Source: Kangiella sp. TOML190
Lineage (GTDB): Bacteria > Pseudomonadota > Gammaproteobacteria > Enterobacterales > Kangiellaceae
Length of the DNA: 64,000 bases
Assembly (NCBI RefSeq): GCF_023706045.1
Contig: NZ_BQYL01000001.1
Coordinates: forward strand, 2,390,687 to 2,454,686
Direction: 5' to 3'
A program made the position numbers and the translations under genes. The notes beneath the pieces are model-generated. The model did not search any database. It saw only the letters and a list, made by a program, of their open reading frames with translations, and was not told where the DNA came from. Numbering within the stretch: position 1 is the stretch's first letter; every line of letters begins with the position of its first letter. This document shows positions 8,465 to 16,239 of this stretch, piece after piece.

Positions 8465-9661
8465 TCACTCCTTGTATAAATAATCAGCCCACCACTGCAT
8501 CATTTCCCTTCTTTCATCGAGATATTTAGCATGATGCGTATACGCAGCTCTAACCGAGTTTCTTTCTAAGTGCGACAGCTGCCTCTCTATTGCATCAGAG
8601 TTAAATCCTTCTTCATTCAAGATTGATGAAGCAGTAGCCCTAAACCCATGCGGAGTAGCTTTGCTTTTGCCTTTATTTTTGCCGTCATAACCCATTGAGA
8701 ATATAGCTTTGCGCATAGTGTTATCAGACATTGGATCAATGCGTCTTCTTTCAGAAGGGAAAACTAATTTGTGCTGGCCGGTGATAACTTTGATTTCATT
8801 TAAAACAGATATTGATTGCCGTGATAATGGGACCAGGTGTTCAGTACTCATTTTCATCCTTTCTCCAGGGATTCGCCAAAGCATCTCATCAAAATCGAAC
8901 TCGCTCCAAAGCGCTCCTCTTAGCTCTCCAGGTCGAACAAAAGTTAGAACAAGCAGTTTGATGGCTAGTTGAGTGAGTTTTCGACCAATTAGATGATATT
9001 GCTCTAAGTCTTTTAAAAATCGAGGTAACTCTTCTCGCGGCAAAGATGGGCGATGAGATAGTTTCCTAGTTTTGATTATATCGGTTAGGTCAGATGCTGG
9101 GTTTACTGTTAAGCGACCCATTTGTACAGCATAGCGACAGACCCGACTAATATCTTGCAAAACCTTTCGTGCGACATCTAGAGCATCACGTTTTTCAATC
9201 TTCTTAACGATTTGAATAATATCTTGAGGAGTTATTTGATCGACGGGCAAATGGCCTATTGAAGAAAAGGAATTTAATTTGAGTCTTCGCCATAACTTAT
9301 TTGCATGACCTTCTGACCATTCTTCTCTACTTTTATCCCACCACTCTTTTGCTAGCTGAGAGAATGAATTGGTTTCATCAAATTTAAGTTTAAGCTTTTG
9401 CTCTTTCTTTTGAAGACTAGGATCAACACCCTTAGCTATCAGGCGCTTAGCATCTAGTGTAAGTTCCCTAGCCATTTTTAAAGTAATTGTTGGGTAAACA
9501 CCTAAAGCCAAGGTTTTTTGTTTTCCAGAAAAGCGATATTTTAAGCGCCAATATTTTGAACCATTGGGCTTAACAAGCAGCCTGAGACCTCTCTCATCCG
9601 AGAACCATTGATCTTTGCCTTGTGGTTTTATTCCTTTAACCTTAATGTCCGTAAGAGGCAT
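8465..9661 (-). CDS. P4-type tyrosine integrase
   Basis: This site-specific recombinase has an N-terminal DUF4102-type arm-binding domain, a central SAM-like core-binding domain, and a catalytic domain with the arginine in TFVRPGELRG, HGFR (the H-x-x-R pair), and the terminal LSH...Y segment carrying the nucleophile. I chose the ATG at 9661 (MPLTDIKVKG), which matches the usual start of the family; a TTG at 9682 would add seven residues. It lies next to the tRNA-Leu 3' end, its likely target, and should catalyse integration and excision of the island. Confidence 0.93.
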   Translation of the reverse strand: MPLTDIKVKGIKPQGKDQWFSDERGLRLLVKPNGSKYWRLKYRFSGKQKTLALGVYPTITLKMARELTLDAKRLIAKGVDPSLQKKEQKLKLKFDETNSFSQLAKEWWDKSREEWSEGHANKLWRRLKLNSFSSIGHLPVDQITPQDIIQIVKKIEKRDALDVARKVLQDISRVCRYAVQMGRLTVNPASDLTDIIKTRKLSHRPSLPREELPRFLKDLEQYHLIGRKLTQLAIKLLVLTFVRPGELRGALWSEFDFDEMLWRIPGERMKMSTEHLVPLSRQSISVLNEIKVITGQHKLVFPSERRRIDPMSDNTMRKAIFSMGYDGKNKGKSKATPHGFRATASSILNEEGFNSDAIERQLSHLERNSVRAAYTHHAKYLDERREMMQWWADYLYKE

Positions 9662-9757
9662 TTTGGTGCTATATTTTCTCAATTGAATTAATGTAGCACC
9701 AAATGTAGCACCAATTAGAGAAGGATTCCAGTGGACACAATTGGACCAACTTGGACA
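9662..9757. repeat. Direct repeats beside the integrase, candidate arm-type binding sites
   Basis: ATGTAGCACCAA occurs twice head-to-tail at 9691-9702 and 9703-9714. A related inverted copy TTTGGTGCTA lies at 9662-9671, inside the start of the integrase gene. TTGGAC is also repeated shortly after. Short repeated motifs between int and the attachment site are typical of integrase arm-type sites or of autoregulatory operators. Confidence 0.45.
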
Positions 9758-9826
9758 GATTAAGCAGTTAAGGTGTTGTTTTTATGTTTATTTCTGGACG
9801 GCAATGGATGCCGACAGAGAATAAGA

Positions 9827-9913
9827 TGGTGCCCAGGGACGGACTCGAACCGTCACGGTGTTGCCACCGGGGGATTTTAAGTCCCCTGCGTCTACCAATT
9901 TCGCCACCTGGGC
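9827..9913 (-). tRNA. tRNA-Leu (anticodon UAA)
   Basis: The minus strand reads GCCCAGGTGGCGAAATTGG at the 5' end, with a long variable arm as in all tRNA-Leu, the loop CTTAAAA giving anticodon UAA, a GGTTCGAGTCC T-arm and an encoded CCA. The order Gly-Cys-Leu downstream of pgsA matches the E. coli glyW-cysT-leuZ cluster. Its 3' end is the probable integration site of the island. Confidence 0.96.
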
Positions 9914-9945
9914 AGCAGATGACTGGCTATATCAGCTTGATAAAG

Positions 9946-10019
9946 TGGAGGCTGAGGCCGGAGTCGAACCGACGTCCACGGATTTGCAATCCGCTGTATA
10001 GCCACTCTACCACTCAGCC
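9946..10019 (-). tRNA. tRNA-Cys (anticodon GCA)
   Basis: The minus strand begins GGCTGAGTGG, pairs with CTCAGCC at the 3' end, has the anticodon loop TTGCAAA (GCA), a GGTTCGACTCC T-arm and an encoded CCA. Confidence 0.96.
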
Positions 10020-10069
10020 TTAATTCAACTTTCTTGTCAGCTATGGTGCTTCTGACGAAGCGCTGATAT

Positions 10070-10098
10070 AAAAAACCTCGGTAATGCACCGAGGTTTT
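10070..10098 (-). terminator. Rho-independent terminator between tRNA-Gly and tRNA-Cys
   Basis: On the minus strand, AAAACCTCGGT and ACCGAGGTTTT form an 11-bp stem around a 5-nt loop, followed by a T run, 6 nt beyond the tRNA-Gly CCA. It should end or attenuate transcription from pgsA/tRNA-Gly before tRNA-Cys. Confidence 0.75.
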
Positions 10099-10103
10099 GA
10101 ATT

Positions 10104-10179
10104 TGGAGCGAGAAAGGAGGTTCGAACTCCCGACCCCAACCTTGGCAAGGTTGTGCTCTACCAGCTGAGCTATTCTCGC
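10104..10179 (-). tRNA. tRNA-Gly (anticodon GCC)
   Basis: The minus strand reads GCGAGAATAGCTCAGC at the 5' end, with loop TTGCCAA (GCC), a GAGTTCGAACC T-arm and encoded CCA. It is the first tRNA after pgsA. Confidence 0.96.
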
Positions 10180-10337
10180 GTCGTTGTGGCGTGCATTTTA
10201 CTTCGAAATCCAATTGTGTCAACACAAAAGAGTAAATTTTTTAGCACTTTTTTTACCGCTGGTTAGGACTCAAACAAACTGCCGAAAAATCAGTCAGTTA
10301 GGGCTTCTAACGAGGTGCTAGCGATAAGGATTCATTA

Positions 10338-10913
10338 TTATCCGTCTTTATTTTCGCTTGTCAAGTGAGGCCATGCAGCCCGTAAATAGTTATACATTGA
10401 CCATAGCGTCAGGAGCGCTGCGATCCACATAAAGAGGTAACCAATACTTTTGGGAACGTTAAAAATATCCGGCGAAGAAAGCAGCAATAAAAAGATCGCA
10501 AAGAGCTGACAAACGGTTTTAATTTTGCCAACCCATGAGACCTGTACCACTGCCCTACTGCCCATTTCAGCCATCCATTCGCGTAGCGCTGAAACGGTGA
10601 TTTCACGGCCAATAATCACCATCGCCGGAATGGCAAGCCATACCGTCGCTTCTCGTTCAACTAGCAAAATCAAGGTGATAGCAACCATTAGCTTATCAGC
10701 AACCGGATCTAAAAAAGCGCCGAAGGGCGATTCGATATTAAGACGGCGTGCTAAAAAACCGTCAAAAAAGTCAGTAGCAGAAGCAACGCAGAAGATAGAT
10801 AAGGTAATCCAGCGAGCAGCTACCGTATCAATATAAAAAAACAACACAAACAACGGCACTAAAGCGATTCTAAATGCTGTTAAAATATTTGGCAGATTCC
10901 ACACTGCTGTCAC
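10338..10913 (-). CDS. pgsA: CDP-diacylglycerol-glycerol-3-phosphate 3-phosphatidyltransferase
   Basis: Inner-membrane enzyme that makes phosphatidylglycerol phosphate, the first committed step to phosphatidylglycerol and cardiolipin. The 191-residue protein has several hydrophobic helices and the CDP-alcohol phosphotransferase signature, seen as DFFDGFLARR followed by GAFLDPVADK. The start is a GTG (10913). It follows uvrC and precedes the tRNA cluster, the same order as in E. coli. Confidence 0.95.
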   Translation of the reverse strand: MTAVWNLPNILTAFRIALVPLFVLFFYIDTVAARWITLSIFCVASATDFFDGFLARRLNIESPFGAFLDPVADKLMVAITLILLVEREATVWLAIPAMVIIGREITVSALREWMAEMGSRAVVQVSWVGKIKTVCQLFAIFLLLLSSPDIFNVPKSIGYLFMWIAALLTLWSMYNYLRAAWPHLTSENKDG

Positions 10914-10969
10914 CCCAAGTGATAATTGTTAGACAAAGTTATTCTAACTCATTGTTTCTTAATATAAAG

Positions 10970-12799
10970 CTATCCATGTAAATAATCATAAATTTTTTGC
11001 GCAATTGCCAAACTGATCCCTGGTGCTTTAGCAATGTCCTTGGTGCTAGCTTTTTCAATTTCTTGCCAGCCACCAAAATGATTGAGTAGGCTTTGGCGTC
11101 GTTTAGCGCCGACACCGGGAATTTCTTCGAGTAAAGACTTGGTTGAAGACTTTTTACGTTGCTGTCGATGTTTGGTAATGGCAAAACGGTGCGCTTCGTC
11201 ACGAATGTGCTGAATTAAGTGCAAGCCTTGATTGGATTCGCTTAGTTGAATCGGTTGATGCTCACCGACCAGCCATAATAGCTCCATGCCAACTTTACGA
11301 TCGGCACCTTTGGAAACTCCTAACAATCGACTGGTATTGATATTTAATTCATTAAATACCTCTTCAGCATGGGTCAACTGTCCTTTGCCGCCATCAATGA
11401 TCACCAAATCGGGCATCGCAGCATCTTCATCCAGAATCCTTTTGTATCGACGCTGCAAGGCTTGGCGCATCGCTGCATAATCATCGCCACCGGTGATCCC
11501 TGAAATATTAAAAATGCGGTAAGCCGCTTTCTTAGGCCCATTGTCATCAAACACCACGCATGAAGCGACGGTTTGCTGTCCTTGGGTATGACTGATGTCG
11601 AAACACTCCAGATGCTTTGGCAGCTTATCCAAATCCAGTGCTTTTTGTAGCGCTAGTAACCGCTGATAAATGTTAGATTTGCTGTTTAATTTTGCGCGTA
11701 AAGAGTGCAATGCGTTTTTTTGCGCAAATTCTAGCCAGTCTTTAGTTTGACCACGAACTGGCCTTTTAAAATTAACTTTTTTATTGAAAGAAACATCAAC
11801 CGCTTCACCGATCAACGCAAACTCGGGCGAAGTTTCTGGCAACAACACAGTTTTAGGAATTTCGGCTCCAGATAAATAGTACTGGCGAACAAACGTTTCT
11901 AACACCTCAGCAAGTTCGGTGTCTTTGGGAACTTTCGGATAGAAAGCTTTATTACCGACGACCATTCCCTGACGTATAAACAGAACTAGCACGCAAGCCG
12001 TACCAGCAGCATATTCCAGCGCAACCGCATCCAAATCGGCACTGCTGCCGCTGATGGATTGTTTTTGAATGACATGGCGTAAATTTTGTATCTGATCTCG
12101 ATAACGAGCAGCCTCTTCATAATCTAAATCCATGGCTGCAGACTCCATCCGTTTTTGCAGGCTATTGATAACCGATTCGCTTTTGCCTTGATAGAACTGA
12201 CGAATACTGTTGATGTCTTTGGCGTAGTCCTTTTTAGAGATGTAACCCACGCAAGGCGCTGTGCAGCGTTTGATTTGATACTGCAAGCAAGGTCGAGAGC
12301 GGTTTTTGAAATAACTGTCTTCGCACTGACGAACTTGAAAGGTTTTTTGCATTAGCGACAAGCTCTGTCTGACTGCAGTAGCGCTGGGAAAAGGCCCAAA
12401 GTAATCACCGTATTGTTTTTTTGCTCCTCGATGGTAGACCAGCTTGGGGTAATCTTCTTTCGATAGAAAGATATAAGGGTAGGATTTATCGTCACGAAAT
12501 ACGACATTAAACCGTGGACGATGCTTTTTGATAAGGTTGTTTTCCAGTAACAGAGCTTCCGTTTCGGTTTCGCAAACCGTGGTTACAATATCTTCTATCA
12601 AGGTCACCATTAACTGCGTTTTAGGCGAACTATGACTTTTAACAAAATAGCTTTTGACTCGATTCGATAAATTTTTCGCTTTACCGACATATATAATGTT
12701 ATCACTGGAATCGAGCATCCTATAAACACCAGGTTTGGTGCTTAAATGCTGCAGAATGGTTTTAATTTTTGGCTTATCTTTGGGAACTGTATCAGTCAT
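10970..12799 (-). CDS. uvrC: UvrABC excinuclease subunit C
   Basis: Makes the dual incisions in nucleotide-excision repair with UvrA and UvrB. The 609 residues match the usual length. There is an N-terminal GIY-YIG nuclease (PGVYRMLD, IIYVGKAKNL), a UVR motif around residues 200-235 (YEEAARYRDQI) that contacts UvrB, the RNase-H-like second nuclease domain (LVIIDGGKGQL), and C-terminal helix-hairpin-helix motifs (IPGVGAKRRQSLL). It begins 13 nt after the response regulator gene, the conserved uvrY-uvrC arrangement. Confidence 0.97.
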   Translation of the reverse strand: MTDTVPKDKPKIKTILQHLSTKPGVYRMLDSSDNIIYVGKAKNLSNRVKSYFVKSHSSPKTQLMVTLIEDIVTTVCETETEALLLENNLIKKHRPRFNVVFRDDKSYPYIFLSKEDYPKLVYHRGAKKQYGDYFGPFPSATAVRQSLSLMQKTFQVRQCEDSYFKNRSRPCLQYQIKRCTAPCVGYISKKDYAKDINSIRQFYQGKSESVINSLQKRMESAAMDLDYEEAARYRDQIQNLRHVIQKQSISGSSADLDAVALEYAAGTACVLVLFIRQGMVVGNKAFYPKVPKDTELAEVLETFVRQYYLSGAEIPKTVLLPETSPEFALIGEAVDVSFNKKVNFKRPVRGQTKDWLEFAQKNALHSLRAKLNSKSNIYQRLLALQKALDLDKLPKHLECFDISHTQGQQTVASCVVFDDNGPKKAAYRIFNISGITGGDDYAAMRQALQRRYKRILDEDAAMPDLVIIDGGKGQLTHAEEVFNELNINTSRLLGVSKGADRKVGMELLWLVGEHQPIQLSESNQGLHLIQHIRDEAHRFAITKHRQQRKKSSTKSLLEEIPGVGAKRRQSLLNHFGGWQEIEKASTKDIAKAPGISLAIAQKIYDYLHG

Positions 12800-12812
12800 A
12801 GCTGACCGAATA

Positions 12813-13454
12813 TCAGGTTTGCGGTTCGATAACTTTATATCTTAAGGCTAAGTGAGTCAGCCCCACATCATTTTCAACACTCAACTTCTCGAAAAGGCGA
12901 TAGCGGTAACTGTTTACGGTCTTTGGACTTAAGTGCAATTTATCAGAAATATCCTGAACTTTTTCGCCACGAGTAATCATCAGCATGACCTGCATTTCAC
13001 GTTCAGAAAGTTGATTGAAAGGATTGTCATCTTTATTTTTGAATTGGGATAAAGCCATTTCTTGCGCAACTTCTGGTGCAAGGAAAACCTTGCCATGGCT
13101 TACCGCTCTTATGGCCTTGACCATTTCGTTTATATCACCACCCTTGGTGATATAGCCCATGGCTCCAGCATTGAGAAACTGGCTGGGATAAGGCTCAGAA
13201 ATGTGCGCGGTCAAGGCAATGACTTTTACGTCAGGGTCAAAGCGTAGCATCCGCCGAGTGGCTTCAAGACCGCCAATTCCAGGCATATTAGCGTCCATCA
13301 AAACGACCGTAGGCTTAAGTTGTCGTTGTTTTTTAAGCGCTTCTTCGCCAGTTTCAGCTTCAGCAACAACTTCAATTCCATCTTGATCAGCTAGTATTCG
13401 CCCGAGCCCCATTCTAACTAGGTCATGGTCATCTACCAGCATTAATTTGATCAT
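12813..13454 (-). CDS. uvrY: GacA/UvrY-type response regulator
   Basis: NarL/FixJ-family regulator of 213 residues. The receiver domain has acidic D8/D9, phosphoacceptor D54 in LMDANMPG and a conserved KGG; the C-terminal LuxR-type HTH contains LSEREMQVMLMI and LSPKTVNSYRYR. In Gammaproteobacteria the cognate sensor BarA/GacS acts through this protein to activate CsrB-type small RNAs; neither is in the window. It leads the uvrY-uvrC-pgsA operon. Confidence 0.93.
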   Translation of the reverse strand: MIKLMLVDDHDLVRMGLGRILADQDGIEVVAEAETGEEALKKQRQLKPTVVLMDANMPGIGGLEATRRMLRFDPDVKVIALTAHISEPYPSQFLNAGAMGYITKGGDINEMVKAIRAVSHGKVFLAPEVAQEMALSQFKNKDDNPFNQLSEREMQVMLMITRGEKVQDISDKLHLSPKTVNSYRYRLFEKLSVENDVGLTHLALRYKVIEPQT

Positions 13455-13523
13455 ATTATTCTTGCCTTAAATCTTTATTGTTAGTAGATTACTGAAAATC
13501 ATATCCCTTATCAAGAATTATCC

Positions 13524-13964
13524 ATGAAAGCTTATTTGATCCTTTTTATAGCGCTAATAACATCGCCTATGGCAATGGCGGAGAAAACTTTGCAAGAGTG
13601 TATCGATACGCAAAACGATATCGCTAGACTAGCCTGCTATGATAGCATTTTTGGTCACAGCAAGAGTGACGGCGCAACACCTTTAGCCACCCCTTCCTCG
13701 CAAGATGATTTTGGCGCTGAACGCATTCGTTCAGAAGATAAAGCTGACTCTATGACAACCTCAATCGTGGGTGAGTTCGACTACCTTGCTAAAGGCGATA
13801 AAATACAATTAAGCAACGGCCAAACCTGGCAAGTGATTGAGAGTCGCAAATTAAGACACAAAGCAAAAAACCCTGAAGTAGTTATCTCAAAAGGCTTTAT
13901 GGGTTCTTATTTCCTTGAGTTTGCAGATATCAATCGACGTATTAAAGTGAGACGCGTCAAATAA
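13524..13964 (+). CDS. Small exported hypothetical protein
   Basis: 146 residues with a clear signal peptide (cleavage expected after MAMA, about residue 19). A pair of cysteines lies in the LQECIDTQNDIARLACYDSIF segment shortly after cleavage, likely a periplasmic disulfide. The C-terminal half forms a compact beta-rich basic region. Similar small exported proteins with a CYD motif are common in Gammaproteobacteria, without known function. The stop directly abuts the bioA start. Confidence 0.7.
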   Translation: MKAYLILFIALITSPMAMAEKTLQECIDTQNDIARLACYDSIFGHSKSDGATPLATPSSQDDFGAERIRSEDKADSMTTSIVGEFDYLAKGDKIQLSNGQTWQVIESRKLRHKAKNPEVVISKGFMGSYFLEFADINRRIKVRRVK

Positions 13965-15269
13965 ATGAACAAGCTATTGGCTGCCGATTACCAAAATATC
14001 TGGCATCCCTATACTAACACTGCTACCGATAATCCTTTATTTCTAGTCGACTCCGCTTGCGGAGTCGAACTGCATCTGGCTGATGGAACTAGTCTTATTG
14101 ATGGTATGTCTTCTTGGTGGGCGGTCATTCATGGATATAATCATCCTAGCCTGAATCAGGCAGCCAAAGCTCAAATCGACAAAGTCAGTCATGTGATGTT
14201 TGGCAGCTTAACCCATGAGCCGGCCATAAAGCTTGCCGAGCAATTGCTATCATTAACCAGTAGTCACGCTAAGCAAGATTTTGCTCGAGTATTTTTCTCG
14301 GACTCAGGCTCGGTCAGTGTCGAAGTGGCCATTAAAATGGCCATCCAGTATTGGTTTGCTCAAGATCGCCCTAAAAAACACCAATTACTGACCGTTCGTC
14401 ACGGCTATCACGGCGATACCTTTGCCGCTATGAGCGTCACTGATCCCGAAAATAGTATGCACTCAATGTTCCAAGGAATTCTAGCGGAACAACTATTTGC
14501 CGAGATCCCTGTCTATGGCGATGATATTGCATGGCGTCCTGAGTATATGGATTCAATTAAAGCTCAAATTGAACAGCACCATCAATCTATCGCCGCAATC
14601 ATTATTGAGCCGCTAGTCCAAGGTGCTGGCGGCATGAAGTTTTATCATGCCGAATATTTGCGTCAGTTACGTCAACTTTGCAATCAGTATGAACTCTTGT
14701 TGATCTTCGACGAGATTGCTACAGGATTTGGTCGTACTGGCTCTCTATTTGCTTATCAAGCGGCGCAAGCAACCCCTGATATCCTTTGTCTTGGCAAGGC
14801 GCTAACTGGTGGTTACATGACCTTAGCAGCAACCCTAGCCAACCAGAAAGTGGTGGCGGGCATCCACGCTGATAGCCAAGAAGGCAAAGCTGGCGGAGTT
14901 CTAATGCATGGCCCGACTTTCATGGCTAACCCACTGGCCTGCGCGGTTGCTAACGCTTCTTTAGAATTGTTGCAGGTTAATAACTGGCAGCGACAAGTGG
15001 CTGCTATCGAAGAGCAACTCAAACAACAACTGACTCCCATACAAGCCCATAAACAGGTGCACGAGGTTCGAGTTAAAGGTGCCATTGGCGTGGTGGAAAT
15101 GAAGCAGCCGGTTGATTTTAATTGGATAGTGCCAAAATTTGTAGAGCTCGGCGTATGGATCCGCCCTTTTGGCAAGCTGATTTACATTATGCCACCCTAT
15201 ATTATAAAGCCCGAGCAACTAACCAAGCTGACTCAGGCGATAGCTCAAGTTATTTCAGAAATGGACTAG
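13965..15269 (+). CDS. bioA: Adenosylmethionine-8-amino-7-oxononanoate aminotransferase
   Basis: PLP-dependent class III aminotransferase of biotin synthesis that converts KAPA to DAPA using S-adenosylmethionine. The 434-residue protein has the BioA-type IWHPYT start, GMSSWWAV, the PLP-binding FDEIATGFGRTG segment and the Schiff-base lysine in LGKALTGGYM (about K277). No other bio gene is nearby. It begins immediately after the preceding stop, so translation is probably coupled. Confidence 0.95.
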   Translation: MNKLLAADYQNIWHPYTNTATDNPLFLVDSACGVELHLADGTSLIDGMSSWWAVIHGYNHPSLNQAAKAQIDKVSHVMFGSLTHEPAIKLAEQLLSLTSSHAKQDFARVFFSDSGSVSVEVAIKMAIQYWFAQDRPKKHQLLTVRHGYHGDTFAAMSVTDPENSMHSMFQGILAEQLFAEIPVYGDDIAWRPEYMDSIKAQIEQHHQSIAAIIIEPLVQGAGGMKFYHAEYLRQLRQLCNQYELLLIFDEIATGFGRTGSLFAYQAAQATPDILCLGKALTGGYMTLAATLANQKVVAGIHADSQEGKAGGVLMHGPTFMANPLACAVANASLELLQVNNWQRQVAAIEEQLKQQLTPIQAHKQVHEVRVKGAIGVVEMKQPVDFNWIVPKFVELGVWIRPFGKLIYIMPPYIIKPEQLTKLTQAIAQVISEMD

Positions 15270-16040
15270 TTACTGCTTGCGGGTAAACACCCAGGAGTTA
15301 TCTTTACTAAACTTCTGATTAAATTTATAACCATCAAGATTAAACGATTTTAAATCTTCTGGATCGGTAATTCGGTTATCGATAATGTAACGACTAAGGC
15401 TGCCACGCGCCTTTTTAGCGAAAAAACTGATCATCTTATAATCGCCATTCTTATAGTCTTTAAAGGCTGGCGTTAACACTTGCGCGTTTAATAATTTAGG
15501 TTTGACCGATTTAAAATACTCATTAGACGCTAGATTGACCAACAGGTCCGATTTGAGCGCTTTCAGTTGCTGATTTAGAGCCTCAGTAATTTGCTCGCCC
15601 CAAAACTGATACAAATTCTTGCCCCGTTTAGTTTCTAGCTTTTTGCCCATTTCCAAACGATATGGCTGCATTAAATCCATCGGCCGCAACAAGCCATATA
15701 AACCCGATAAAATTCGTAAGTGTTTCTGCGCAAACTTGAAATCGTTGGCTTTCATGGTTTCGGCATCAAGCCCTGTGTAAACATCACCCTTAAAGGCCAG
15801 CACTGCTTGCTTAGCATTATCCGAAGTAAAGGGTTGTTGCCATTGATTAAAACGCTCAACATTAAGCTGTGCGATTTTCTCCGAAACGCCCATCAAATCT
15901 ACGATATCTTGCACTTTAAATTTTTTTAGCTGCTGAATAAGCTGTTGCGAGTCCTCAAGAAAATCAGGAGTAGTACTAATAGATGATTTAGCAGGCGTTT
16001 CAAAGTCTAAAGTTTTGGCAGGAGAAACAACAGTGAGCAT
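15270..16040 (-). CDS. yaaA: Peroxide stress protein YaaA
   Basis: A 256-residue DUF328/UPF0246 family member: it starts MLTVVSPAKTLDF and has the conserved GLYGLLRPMDLMQPYRLEMG and ASNEYFK segments. In E. coli YaaA lowers free intracellular iron during hydrogen peroxide stress and binds DNA. It is convergent with bioA, with the two stop codons directly adjacent. Confidence 0.95.
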   Translation of the reverse strand: MLTVVSPAKTLDFETPAKSSISTTPDFLEDSQQLIQQLKKFKVQDIVDLMGVSEKIAQLNVERFNQWQQPFTSDNAKQAVLAFKGDVYTGLDAETMKANDFKFAQKHLRILSGLYGLLRPMDLMQPYRLEMGKKLETKRGKNLYQFWGEQITEALNQQLKALKSDLLVNLASNEYFKSVKPKLLNAQVLTPAFKDYKNGDYKMISFFAKKARGSLSRYIIDNRITDPEDLKSFNLDGYKFNQKFSKDNSWVFTRKQ

Positions 16041-16206
16041 AGAAAATACGGTATTATTAAAAGAGTTGAAATTATGCCTTGTCCATACCGAAGCTACAAG
16101 GGTGAATTATGTAATTACCAAAATGCAGCCTAAAGCTCTCATTACTAAAGGTTGTAAGTATACGCTTATCACAAAAAGCTAATCCTATGCTTTAGATTAG
16201 CAGTCT

Positions 16207-16233
16207 ATAAAAAAGCCTCTGTAGAAGAGGCTT
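16207..16233 (-). terminator. Terminator after the S9 peptidase gene
   Basis: On the minus strand, AAGCCTCT and AGAGGCTT form a stem with a short loop, followed by TTTTTT, just past the stop of the peptidase gene. Confidence 0.75.
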
Positions 16234-16239
16234 GCAGAG

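Larger units (their letters stand above)
1..9826. mobile_element. Integrative genomic island at the 3' end of tRNA-Leu (left end outside window)
   Basis: A P4-type tyrosine integrase lies about 165 bp from the 3' end of a tRNA-Leu gene and is followed on the same strand by an AlpA-type regulator and accessory genes. This is the standard layout of islands and satellites that integrate into tRNA 3' ends. The segment is clearly more AT-rich than the genes beyond the tRNA. The right border should be the tRNA 3' end (9827); the left attachment site is not in the window, so the island is at least 9.8 kb. No phage structural genes, transposase or conjugation genes are seen, so it is probably a satellite or defence-type island. 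Confidence 0.75.

Noticed and set aside
1..9826. Prophage
   Set aside because: No capsid, portal, terminase, tail or lysis genes are seen; the content fits a satellite or defence island better.
9784..10266. Short frames over the tRNA cluster on both strands
   Set aside because: They run across tRNA genes and a terminator hairpin.
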